DNA from: an uncultured Prevotella sp.
Lineage (GTDB): Bacteria; Bacteroidota; Bacteroidia; Bacteroidales; Bacteroidaceae
Assembly: GCA_946188165.1 (NCBI GenBank)
Contig: CAMHTW010000013.1
Location: 1-64,000 of the forward strand
DNA length: 64,000 bases
Direction of reading: 5' to 3'
Within the stretch, counting starts at the first letter, position 1. The number at the start of each line of letters is the position of its first letter. This document shows, piece after piece, positions 44,387 through 51,016 of this stretch. A program made the position numbers and the translations under genes. The notes below the pieces were generated by a model, which saw nothing but the letters and a program-made list of their open reading frames with translations, did no database searches and was not told the origin of the DNA.

Positions 44387-44417
44387 CAAAGGTACACATT
44401 TTTATTAAGATATACAA
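44387..44417 (-). promoter_or_regulatory. Promoter for the LTA-synthase-like gene
   Basis: TACCTTTG at 44387-44394 and TTG at 44415-44417, spacing 20 bp, on the minus strand. The longer reading frame would begin upstream of it. Confidence 0.7.
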
Positions 44418-44565
44418 GAATCAATCACAAAATCTTTCACCTTTTATTTTGGCAAAGAGGCAGCTTCTTGCCAACGGCAAACTTATTGCAATAACCAAAT
44501 TTTAGTCAAAATGGTTAATGGAACTAAGAGAATTGAGATAGACGAGGAGACATATTATCATGTAT

Positions 44566-44642
44566 GATGGAAGAGGGAAGATAGAAGAAGGAAGAGTGAA
44601 GAAGGCTGATGTAAGATATCTGAGGTCTGAAGACTGATATAA
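44566..44642. repeat. Intergenic heptad array, eleven units
   Basis: Eleven consecutive 7-bp units, each beginning with GA on the plus strand (GATGGAA, GAGGGAA, GATAGAA, GAAGGAA, GAGTGAA, GAAGGCT, GATGTAA and so on to GATATAA). Positions 3-7 vary and only the GA is fixed. It is the longest such array in the window. Confidence 0.8.
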
Positions 44643-44702
44643 GTGAGGTTACGGAGACAGGATTGATTTTCGAAAAAAACATGATAATTCTGTCGCGGCT
44701 TG

Positions 44703-44966
44703 TGAAAGATACGATACTTTAGGGTCGTTAGTGACGTTCCTTGCGGTTGTAGATGCGTCACTTTGCGGTCGTAGTCACGATACTTTACCCCCCTAAAGTA
44801 TCATCGGAACGAGTCGTAGATGACGTAGGAACACCTCAAAGATGACGTTAGCACGGGTCTAAAGTGCCGTACCCTGGAGAATTTACGCAGAATTCGGGTC
44901 GAATTTACGCAGAATTCAAGTCGAATTTACGCAGAATTCAAGTCGAATTTACGCAGAATTGAAGCT
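44703..44966. repeat. Degenerate 22-bp tandem array, twelve units
   Basis: Units start every 22 bp from 44703. The last four share GAATTTACGCAGAATT and two of them are identical. Units 1 and 4 share ACGATACTTTA at the same offset; units 2 and 3 share TTGCGG at the end; units 6 and 7 share AGATGACGT. A perfect hairpin (GATACTTTA and TAAAGTATC around six C) falls at 44779-44802. Together with the heptad array and a promoter this fills the divergent gap 44364-45174; I see no intact gene in it. Confidence 0.75.
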
Positions 44967-45010
44967 GTGCTGCGATTCTACTTTCGCTCGAAAAATAAAT
45001 GGTGATTTAT

Positions 45011-45041
45011 TTTGCATTTTGCTCGCTTATTCGTAACTTTG
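45011..45041 (+). promoter_or_regulatory. Promoter for the unrecognised gene at 45175
   Basis: TTTG at 45011-45014, 19-bp spacer, TAACTTTG at 45034-45041: a full consensus match. It implies an unusually long leader of about 125 nt. Confidence 0.75.
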
Positions 45042-45093
45042 CAAAATGATATGGAGATTCGGAATTTACCGATAGTTGCTTTATATAAACTAT

Positions 45094-45149
45094 ATTCCTA
45101 TAAATAGGAATTTCTAGTCATAGATAGACCTGTAGTGGTCTATCATGAC
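45094..45149 (+). promoter_or_regulatory. Two hairpins in the 5' leader of the 45175 gene
   Basis: The first is ATTCCTA/TAGGAAT with a 4-nt loop (45094-45111). The second pairs GTCAT plus GATAGACC with GGTCTATC plus ATGAC, 13 bp with one bulged A and a 6-nt loop (45117-45149). Neither is followed by a T-run, so they are not ordinary terminators; they could regulate translation or stability. Confidence 0.5.
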
Positions 45150-45174
45150 GTATATGAGAATGGTATAATTGAAT

Positions 45175-46029
45175 ATGATATACAAGAACGACATAGCGCT
45201 GGCAGCAACAACGGCCAGGAGCTACAACCGACACTGGAGAGCACAGAAGCTCTCGTGGACAGAGATAGGAAAAATCAAGTACCTCTTCGATGGAGCGTAC
45301 GAATACATGGATGACGTGACACTGGCCTACCGCAAGGAACATTTCAACGAACTGCGCAAGGCGCTGGGCTTCAAGCAGGACTCTGAACTGACCGCACTTA
45401 TAGAGCGGTCGGAGGCTTTCCGTATAGTACGCGATAAAGAAACAAAGAAGATGGAGGCTTTCATGTCGCCCTTCGTGGGCGACCGCTATGTTCTGACAGA
45501 CAGTCAGGAGATAGAGGAACCTGCCATTCCCTACGCGTTGTTTGACTGCAAGGCTAACGCATTGGCCAACAAAAACGACCACGACAAGATCAGCGAGAAC
45601 CAGCGGCACCACAAGAACGGCATCAACATGAAGGTGCTGCTGGCAGGCAACGTGCCACAGTTCCATATCAGACCCAGCGAGGAAGCCTACAAGCGCATTC
45701 ATGACGGACTGATGAAGATTCTAGGCGACGACTGGCTAAGGGCAAAATACTATGGCGAGTTCCTGTATGCGTATATGAAGAAATACGATGTTAACTATAC
45801 CGTAGCCTATGAGGTGCTCAACACGTATATCGACGAGAAGCTGGCCCGTCACATGGCTTGTCGCGTGGGCATTGAGAACTGGCCTGGTGAGGCCATTGTC
45901 AAGTGGGTGCAGAACTACTTCAGTGCCAAGAAGCTACCCTTCGTCATCACTGAGGCCGACCAGGTGCATAAACGCTATATAGAGGAGCTCATCAACCGGC
46001 CTAACACGATATTTGCGGATCCTGTCTAA
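45175..46029 (+). CDS. Unrecognised protein, 284 residues
   Basis: Soluble, charged protein with no signal peptide or membrane segment. I do not recognise a family. The N-terminal third is helix-rich and tyrosine-rich (ARSYNRHWRAQKLSWTEIG, VTLAYRKEHFNELRKALG); the middle has FMSPFVGDRYVLTDSQEIEE; the C-terminal part is helical with LARHMACRVGIENWPGEA. Codon use looks like its neighbours and the frame is closed by a strong promoter and a long structured leader, so it is a real gene. The ATG at 45175 is preferred over the TTG two codons earlier. Next to it is an AlbA_2 gene with its own promoter. Confidence 0.7.
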   Translation: MIYKNDIALAATTARSYNRHWRAQKLSWTEIGKIKYLFDGAYEYMDDVTLAYRKEHFNELRKALGFKQDSELTALIERSEAFRIVRDKETKKMEAFMSPFVGDRYVLTDSQEIEEPAIPYALFDCKANALANKNDHDKISENQRHHKNGINMKVLLAGNVPQFHIRPSEEAYKRIHDGLMKILGDDWLRAKYYGEFLYAYMKKYDVNYTVAYEVLNTYIDEKLARHMACRVGIENWPGEAIVKWVQNYFSAKKLPFVITEADQVHKRYIEELINRPNTIFADPV

Positions 46030-46069
46030 AACTCCTGGTTAGTTCAGTAACCAACTTCCATATTTTTTG

Positions 46070-46077
46070 TATCTTTG
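46070..46077 (+). promoter_or_regulatory. Promoter -7 box for the AlbA_2 gene
   Basis: TATCTTTG ends only 8 bp before the ATG at 46086, so the transcript would be nearly leaderless. The -33 region is poor. Confidence 0.5.
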
Positions 46078-46085
46078 CACCAGCT

Positions 46086-46712
46086 ATGGATGATAAACGT
46101 TATCTTCTCAGCATGATTCGCGAGGGCGAGCACCAGCAGCAGGACTTCAAATACCGTGTGGCTGATGCTTGCAAACTGGCCAAGTCGGTGTCGGCATTTG
46201 CCAATACCGATGGCGGCCGACTGCTCATTGGCGTGCGCGACGATGGACATCTGTCTGGCGTTCGCAGCGAGGAGGAGATATACATGATGCACCAGGCGGC
46301 CTACAAATACTGCAAGCCCGAGGCAAGCATCAAGTTCGACACCTATCATGTGGACGGGAGAAACATTGTGGTAGCCACCGTACCGCCATCAACAAAGCGA
46401 CCTGTCTGTGCGCTGGACGAAGAGAATCGGTTGCGGGCCTATATCCGCATCAACGACGAGAATATTGTGGCTTCGCCTGTTCATCTGGCACTATGGCGGG
46501 AGTCGCAGAAGCCACAAGGTGCCATGATTACCTACAATGATGACATCCGTCGCTTGCTGGACGTCATTCAGAGTCCAATGACACTGAACCAAATTGTACG
46601 TATGTCGCGACTTCCGCGTCACAAAGTCATCACCCTCATGGCTCGCCTCATCCGTTTCGGCACACTCCGCTGGGAATACACCAATCAGCAGTTCCTATTC
46701 AGTCAGCTGTAG
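46086..46712 (+). CDS. AlbA_2 (Schlafen-type) domain putative DNA-binding protein with C-terminal helix-turn-helix
   Basis: A 208-residue protein. Residues about 10-125 carry the AlbA_2 pattern: IREGEHQQQDFKYRV, then AKSVSAFANTDGGRLLIGV, DDGHLSGV and later RLRAYIRINDENI. Residues about 150-205 look like a winged helix (MTLNQIVRMSRLPRHKVITLMARLI, landmark SRLPRHKVITLM). Such proteins are annotated as putative transcriptional regulators or nucleic-acid binders; no target is known. The ATPase part found in longer relatives is absent. The start is supported by the family N-terminus even though it lies very close to the -7 box. Confidence 0.8.
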   Translation: MDDKRYLLSMIREGEHQQQDFKYRVADACKLAKSVSAFANTDGGRLLIGVRDDGHLSGVRSEEEIYMMHQAAYKYCKPEASIKFDTYHVDGRNIVVATVPPSTKRPVCALDEENRLRAYIRINDENIVASPVHLALWRESQKPQGAMITYNDDIRRLLDVIQSPMTLNQIVRMSRLPRHKVITLMARLIRFGTLRWEYTNQQFLFSQL

Positions 46713-46772
46713 ACAAACCACATTTGGGGTGTCTTAAACTGTCCAGAATATAAATTCCAGAGCAAACACACC

Positions 46773-46928
46773 ATGAACGATACGTTGTATTGTGGAGAAA
46801 AACTGGTAGATCTATTTTTTTATGCAAAGCATACAATAAAAGCAGGAATTGTTAGTTATATAATAAATAACAATGAGCAATTGCATATGATCATATATCT
46901 ACTTGGAGCATTTTTGGTAAGTTTATAA
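46773..46928 (+). CDS. Small ORF, 51 residues, coupled to the Wzi-like gene
   Basis: An ATG frame that begins MNDTLYCGEKLVDLFF and ends in a hydrophobic segment (MIIYLLGAFLVSL). Its TAA overlaps the ATG of the next gene as TAATG, the arrangement of translational coupling. It is AT-rich and has no recognisable family; it could be a short membrane peptide, a leader peptide or a chance frame. The arrangement is its main support. Confidence 0.35.
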   Translation: MNDTLYCGEKLVDLFFYAKHTIKAGIVSYIINNNEQLHMIIYLLGAFLVSL

Positions 46929-48412
46929 TGAGAAGAATACTTATTTTTTGTATTAGCCTATTGACATTGAGTACGACAGAGGCACAGACGACTGTTGACT
47001 ACGACTTAACGGCGGAGACCGCAGTTGGTTCAGGTGATTTCACCGCCTATCAACTTTCCACCAACCGCTATCATACATTGGCGTCGAGGCCAAACACTGC
47101 TTATATGCGTGGAGCTGTTAACATAGAACACCAGTGGGCAGCAGACTGGAAGCTGTCAGGCTCTGTTGATGCTATAGCCTCCGTGCATGCCGACCACAAA
47201 GCCTATCTGCAACAGTGTTACGTTAACCTGAGCTGGAAAGATTTCTTCATCGAAGCCGGAGCCCGAGAGTTGAAACCAGTGTTGCGCGATCCCTTATTGT
47301 CGAGCGGTGCCTTTGCCAAGGGCAATAATGCAAAACCCATCCCGCAAGTCCATGTGGGTACTAATGGATTCTGGACCGTACCTTACACCGAGGGATGGCT
47401 GCAGGTGAATGCTGATTTCGGCTACGGCAAACTGATGGATAGTGACTATAGGGAAAAACAATTCTATCGTGAGGGCAGTGGCAATTGGCACTATTCCACT
47501 GGTGCCCTCTATCATCAGAAACACCTTTATTTCCGTACTAATCCTGAAAAGCAATTCTTCATCACTGCTGGTATAGAGCATGTGGGCATGTTTGCCGGTA
47601 CTGGTTATTCTACGGAGGGTGGAACGTTGGAGTCCAAAAAGAAGCCAGCCAACCTGAAGGCCTTCTGGAAGATGATTATCCCCGTTGGCGACAGCAACTA
47701 CTTTGAGAACGATGCTATGGAAGACTGGGTTTTCGGCAATCATCTCGGTTCAATGACCATTCAATTGGGTTGGAACATCACAAAGGAGCATCAACTGCAG
47801 GCCTATCTGGACGATATTTTCGAGGATGGCTCAGGAATGCGCAAAGGTAACGGTTTCGATGGTCTGTGGGGCCTACAGTATAAGAACAGAGCCGAAGGAC
47901 GCCAGTACGTCAGAGGGGCCGTCGTGGAATACCTGCAAACCACCAACCAGTCGGGTCCGCTGCACTGGGATAGTGGCGACTTTCCAGAACCTGTACGCAG
48001 TCAGATTACCGACCTCGTAACGGGTGACGACAACTACTACAACCACTCGTTCTACGGAGCCTACGACCACTACGGTATGGCTTTTGGCAACAGCCTGATC
48101 ACCTCCCCCATCTATAACAAGGACGGTTTTGCTGATTTCCGCGACAACCGCGTAAAAGCATGGCATGTGGGTGTCAATGGCGAACTGACGGACCGTTTGT
48201 CGTATCTTGTCAAAGGTTCGTATCGCGAAGGATGGGGCACATACGCCATTCCTCTGGTTCCGAAACGCCACTCGTTCGATGCCATGTTGCAAGGCATCTA
48301 TACCTTTGGCCCTTGGCAGTTCTCTGCTGCCTATGCCTTTGACAATGGCAACATCTACGGCAACTGCAACACGTTTAACTTAAAAATAGGTTATCATGGC
48401 AAAATATTTTAA
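46928..48412 (+). CDS. Wzi-family capsule-assembly outer-membrane protein
   Basis: A 494-residue beta-barrel protein with a signal peptide (1-19). The pattern of many alternating aromatic strands, with AYMRGAVNIEHQWAADWKLSG (landmark NIEHQWAADW), LSWKDFFIEAGARELKP, VGTNGFWTVPYTEGWLQV and the C-terminal FNLKIGYHGKIF, fits the Wzi-like family of Bacteroidetes. Wzi anchors group 1 capsule to the E. coli surface; in this phylum many homologues have unproven roles. The main exopolysaccharide cluster is 4 kb away, which supports a link. It overlaps the next gene by 17 bp. Confidence 0.82.
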   Translation: MRRILIFCISLLTLSTTEAQTTVDYDLTAETAVGSGDFTAYQLSTNRYHTLASRPNTAYMRGAVNIEHQWAADWKLSGSVDAIASVHADHKAYLQQCYVNLSWKDFFIEAGARELKPVLRDPLLSSGAFAKGNNAKPIPQVHVGTNGFWTVPYTEGWLQVNADFGYGKLMDSDYREKQFYREGSGNWHYSTGALYHQKHLYFRTNPEKQFFITAGIEHVGMFAGTGYSTEGGTLESKKKPANLKAFWKMIIPVGDSNYFENDAMEDWVFGNHLGSMTIQLGWNITKEHQLQAYLDDIFEDGSGMRKGNGFDGLWGLQYKNRAEGRQYVRGAVVEYLQTTNQSGPLHWDSGDFPEPVRSQITDLVTGDDNYYNHSFYGAYDHYGMAFGNSLITSPIYNKDGFADFRDNRVKAWHVGVNGELTDRLSYLVKGSYREGWGTYAIPLVPKRHSFDAMLQGIYTFGPWQFSAAYAFDNGNIYGNCNTFNLKIGYHGKIF

Positions 48413-48779
48413 ATTCTACATACCTCTTATCTCTTTCATCTGTCTTCTGAACGCCTGTCAGGAGGGTGGTGACGCTGGTGATCTCTTCGGTCAGTGGCGC
48501 TTGGATGGTTCCGACTCCAAATACATCAGTTTTTCCGGGTCCATTACTCATCTGAAAGACATTGAAATTGGTGAAATCTATGGTAATTTCCAACACCAAG
48601 GCGACAGTCTGTTCATGCAGTGCTACTCACAAAAAGGAGAAAAGAGCGACACGATAGTTGTCGAGCAATCATTCGGTTTCCACCCCATAAACAACATCCG
48701 CCTGAAAGTTGTCACACTTTCAGATGACCGTCTTGTACTGACCAAGGGCGGACAGTCATGGAACTTTTATAAGTATTGA
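48396..48779 (+). CDS. Lipocalin-like small lipoprotein
   Basis: A 127-residue lipoprotein with lipobox (LNAC, C21). The DLFGQWRLDGSDS start and alternating strands ending in DDRLVLTKGGQSWNFYKY are typical of short lipocalin-like domains of Bacteroidetes. Its start lies inside the end of the Wzi-like gene, so the two are translated from one mRNA. An intrinsic terminator follows at 48800. Ligand unknown. Confidence 0.72.
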   Translation: MAKYFKFYIPLISFICLLNACQEGGDAGDLFGQWRLDGSDSKYISFSGSITHLKDIEIGEIYGNFQHQGDSLFMQCYSQKGEKSDTIVVEQSFGFHPINNIRLKVVTLSDDRLVLTKGGQSWNFYKY

Positions 48780-48799
48780 CATAAAAGATTTAAAAAAGC

Positions 48800-48832
48800 G
48801 AGCGAATCTTTTGTGGTTCGCTCTTTTTTTTT
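48800..48832 (+). terminator. Intrinsic terminator after the lipocalin-like gene
   Basis: GAGCGAA (48800-48806) pairs with TTCGCTC (48817-48823) and is followed directly by nine T. The 10-nt loop contains the TTTG that fits the -33 box of the next promoter. Confidence 0.8.
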
Positions 48833-48840
48833 TATCTTTG
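48810..48840 (+). promoter_or_regulatory. Promoter for the GH51 gene
   Basis: TTTG at 48810-48813, 19-bp spacer, TATCTTTG at 48833-48840. It is embedded in the terminator of the gene before it. Confidence 0.75.
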
Positions 48841-48890
48841 CAAAGTGAAACAAACTATTAAATAACACGATAAAAAGAAGCAAAAAAAAG

Positions 48891-50924
48891 ATGAAGAAAA
48901 GGTTATTATCATTGGCTACCGTCATGGGTATGACCCTGATGGCTACGGCTCAGTTGACGATGGACGTGAACACCAAGAAGCTGGGGGCTCCGGTCCAGTC
49001 GACCATGTATGGTATTTTTTTCGAGGACATCAACTATGCCGCTGACGGCGGACTGTATGGTGAACTGGTGAAGAACCGCTCGTTCGAGTTTCCACAGCAC
49101 CTGATGGGTTGGCAGTCGTTTGGATGTGTGGACGTGAAGGACGACGGTCCGTTCCAGCGTTGTCCGCACTATGTGGAGCTGAGTGATCCAGGTCATCGCG
49201 ACCGCCGTACAGGTCTGACGAACGAGGGCTACTTCGGCATCGGCGTGAAGAAGGGTGAGCAGTACCGTTTCTCGGTATGGGCCAAGGCGCCCAAGAACAG
49301 GGCGACCATCCGCGTACAGCTGATAGACGAGAACACGATGGACGAACGTCAGGAACTGGCTGAGCAGAAACTGGACATCACCTCAACGGAATGGAAGAAA
49401 TATACCGTCACGCTGGCACCGAAGAAGACGATGCAGCATGCCAAGTTACGCATCTACCTGCACGGACCGAACAGCGTATGTCTGGAGCACATTTCGCTAT
49501 TCCCCGTCAATACCTACAAGAACCGTGAGAACGGCATGCGACGCGACCTGGCACAGGCCTTGGAAGACCTGCACCCTGGCGTGTTCCGCTTCCCCGGCGG
49601 TTGCATCGTAGAGGGTTGCACGCTGGACGAGCGCTACCAGTGGAAGAACAGTGTCGGCCCCGTTGAGAACCGTCCGCTGAACCATAACCGCTGGGAGTAC
49701 ACCTTCGACCACCGCTACTTCCCCGACTACTACCAGTCGTACGGATTGGGATTCTTCGAGTTCTTCCAGCTGGCCGAGGACATCGGTGCCGAACCGCTGC
49801 CCGTCATCTCGTGCGGACTGAGCTGCCAGTTCCAGAACCCCGACCCCACCAAGCCTGGCGTACACGTAGCCTTGGAGGATCTTGGTCCCTATATTCAGGA
49901 TGCCTTGGACTTGGTTGAGTTTGCCAATGGCGACGTCAACACCAAGTGGGGCAAGGTGCGTGCCGACATGGGGCACCCTGAGCCATTCAACCTGAAATAC
50001 TTAGGCGTGGGCAATGAGCAGTGGGACTACGACGAGAAGCATGGCGGCTATGGCCCAGTGTTTACAGAGCGTCTGAAGAAGTTCAGCGATGCCTTGCGTG
50101 CCAAGTATCCTAACCTGAAACTCATCGGCACCACTGGTCCGAACTCAGAGGGTTGGGACTTCGACCTGCTGCAGCCTCGCATGAAGGAGCTGAAGGTTGA
50201 CCTCTACGACGAGCACTACTACCGTAACGAAGAGTGGTTCCTGAGCCATGGTCTGCGCTACGACGTGTACGACCGCAAGGGTCCGAAGGTCTTTGCCGGC
50301 GAATATGCCTGCCACGGCAAGGGCAAGAAGTGGAACCACTACGAGACCTCACTCTACGAGGCTGCCCACATGACGGGTATCGAGCGTAATGCCGACATCG
50401 TACACATGGCTACCTACGCCCCGCTGTTTGCACACGTCGATGGCTGGCAGTGGCGTCCTGACATGATATGGTACGACAACTTGCGCATGTTCAAGAGCGT
50501 GAGCTACTACGTACAGCAGATGTTCACGATGAACAAGGGTACCAACGTGCTGCAGCTGACCACCCCCAAACAGGTAGGCAAAAAGACCGTAGCCGTGCCT
50601 GTTGCCAATCAGGAGGGACAGAACGGACTCTTCGCATCGGCCGTATATGACAAGACTACTGACGAGATTATCGTCAAGGTAGTGAACACCTCGAAGCAGC
50701 CACAATCCGTCAGCATCAACCTGCAGGGCATGAAGGGCGAGCGCACGGCTAACGTGCTGGAACTCTGGACAAACGGCAGAATGGAGGACGAGAACACGCT
50801 GGACAAGCCTGAAAAGATTCATCCCGTCAGTCTGACCGTACCATGTACTGAGGATAAGAAGCAGACCGTGCTGAACGACCAGTTGAAGGCGATGTCGTTC
50901 CGTCTGTATAGGATTAAGAAGTAA
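48891..50924 (+). CDS. Alpha-L-arabinofuranosidase, GH51
   Basis: A 677-residue secreted enzyme with a signal peptide (1-20). The GH51 catalytic barrel has the acid/base E376 in LGVGNEQWDY and the nucleophile E471 in VFAGEYACH; further landmarks are IFFEDINYAADGGLYGELVKN, split as FFEDINYAADGG, and FRFPGGCIVEG. A beta-sandwich (about 95-205) precedes the barrel and a C-terminal sandwich follows. GH51 removes terminal arabinofuranose from arabinan or arabinoxylan. It is convergent with the GH43 operon and shares a bidirectional terminator with it; it would finish the oligosaccharides that the endo-arabinanases release. Confidence 0.93.
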   Translation: MKKRLLSLATVMGMTLMATAQLTMDVNTKKLGAPVQSTMYGIFFEDINYAADGGLYGELVKNRSFEFPQHLMGWQSFGCVDVKDDGPFQRCPHYVELSDPGHRDRRTGLTNEGYFGIGVKKGEQYRFSVWAKAPKNRATIRVQLIDENTMDERQELAEQKLDITSTEWKKYTVTLAPKKTMQHAKLRIYLHGPNSVCLEHISLFPVNTYKNRENGMRRDLAQALEDLHPGVFRFPGGCIVEGCTLDERYQWKNSVGPVENRPLNHNRWEYTFDHRYFPDYYQSYGLGFFEFFQLAEDIGAEPLPVISCGLSCQFQNPDPTKPGVHVALEDLGPYIQDALDLVEFANGDVNTKWGKVRADMGHPEPFNLKYLGVGNEQWDYDEKHGGYGPVFTERLKKFSDALRAKYPNLKLIGTTGPNSEGWDFDLLQPRMKELKVDLYDEHYYRNEEWFLSHGLRYDVYDRKGPKVFAGEYACHGKGKKWNHYETSLYEAAHMTGIERNADIVHMATYAPLFAHVDGWQWRPDMIWYDNLRMFKSVSYYVQQMFTMNKGTNVLQLTTPKQVGKKTVAVPVANQEGQNGLFASAVYDKTTDEIIVKVVNTSKQPQSVSINLQGMKGERTANVLELWTNGRMEDENTLDKPEKIHPVSLTVPCTEDKKQTVLNDQLKAMSFRLYRIKK

Positions 50925-50954
50925 GAAGTAAGAGGTAAGAAGGCTGATACAAGA
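50913..50954 (+). repeat. Heptad array over the GH51 stop codon
   Basis: Six 7-bp units (ATTAAGA, AGTAAGA, AGTAAGA, GGTAAGA, AGGCTGA, TACAAGA). The TAA stop at 50922-50924 lies inside the second unit. Confidence 0.65.
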
Positions 50955-50997
50955 AAAAACTGGGGCTCACTCAAAAGGAGGAGTCCCAGTTTTTTTT
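50954..50997. terminator. Bidirectional intrinsic terminator between GH51 and the GH43 operon
   Basis: AAAAAACTGGGGCTC pairs with GAGTCCCAGTTTTTT (one G-T pair). A-run and T-run flank the stem on each side, so it serves the plus-strand GH51 and the minus-strand GH43 that meet here. Confidence 0.8.
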
Positions 50998-51016
50998 GTC
51001 ATTCTGATGCTTCGTA

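Noticed and set aside
44779..44802. Hairpin GATACTTTA-CCCCCC-TAAAGTATC as an intrinsic terminator
   Set aside because: No gene ends nearby and no T-run follows; it falls in phase with the 22-bp array and is better seen as part of it.
44879..44966. Four near-identical repeats as a small CRISPR array
   Set aside because: The units are contiguous with no spacers, shorter than CRISPR repeats, and no cas genes are present.
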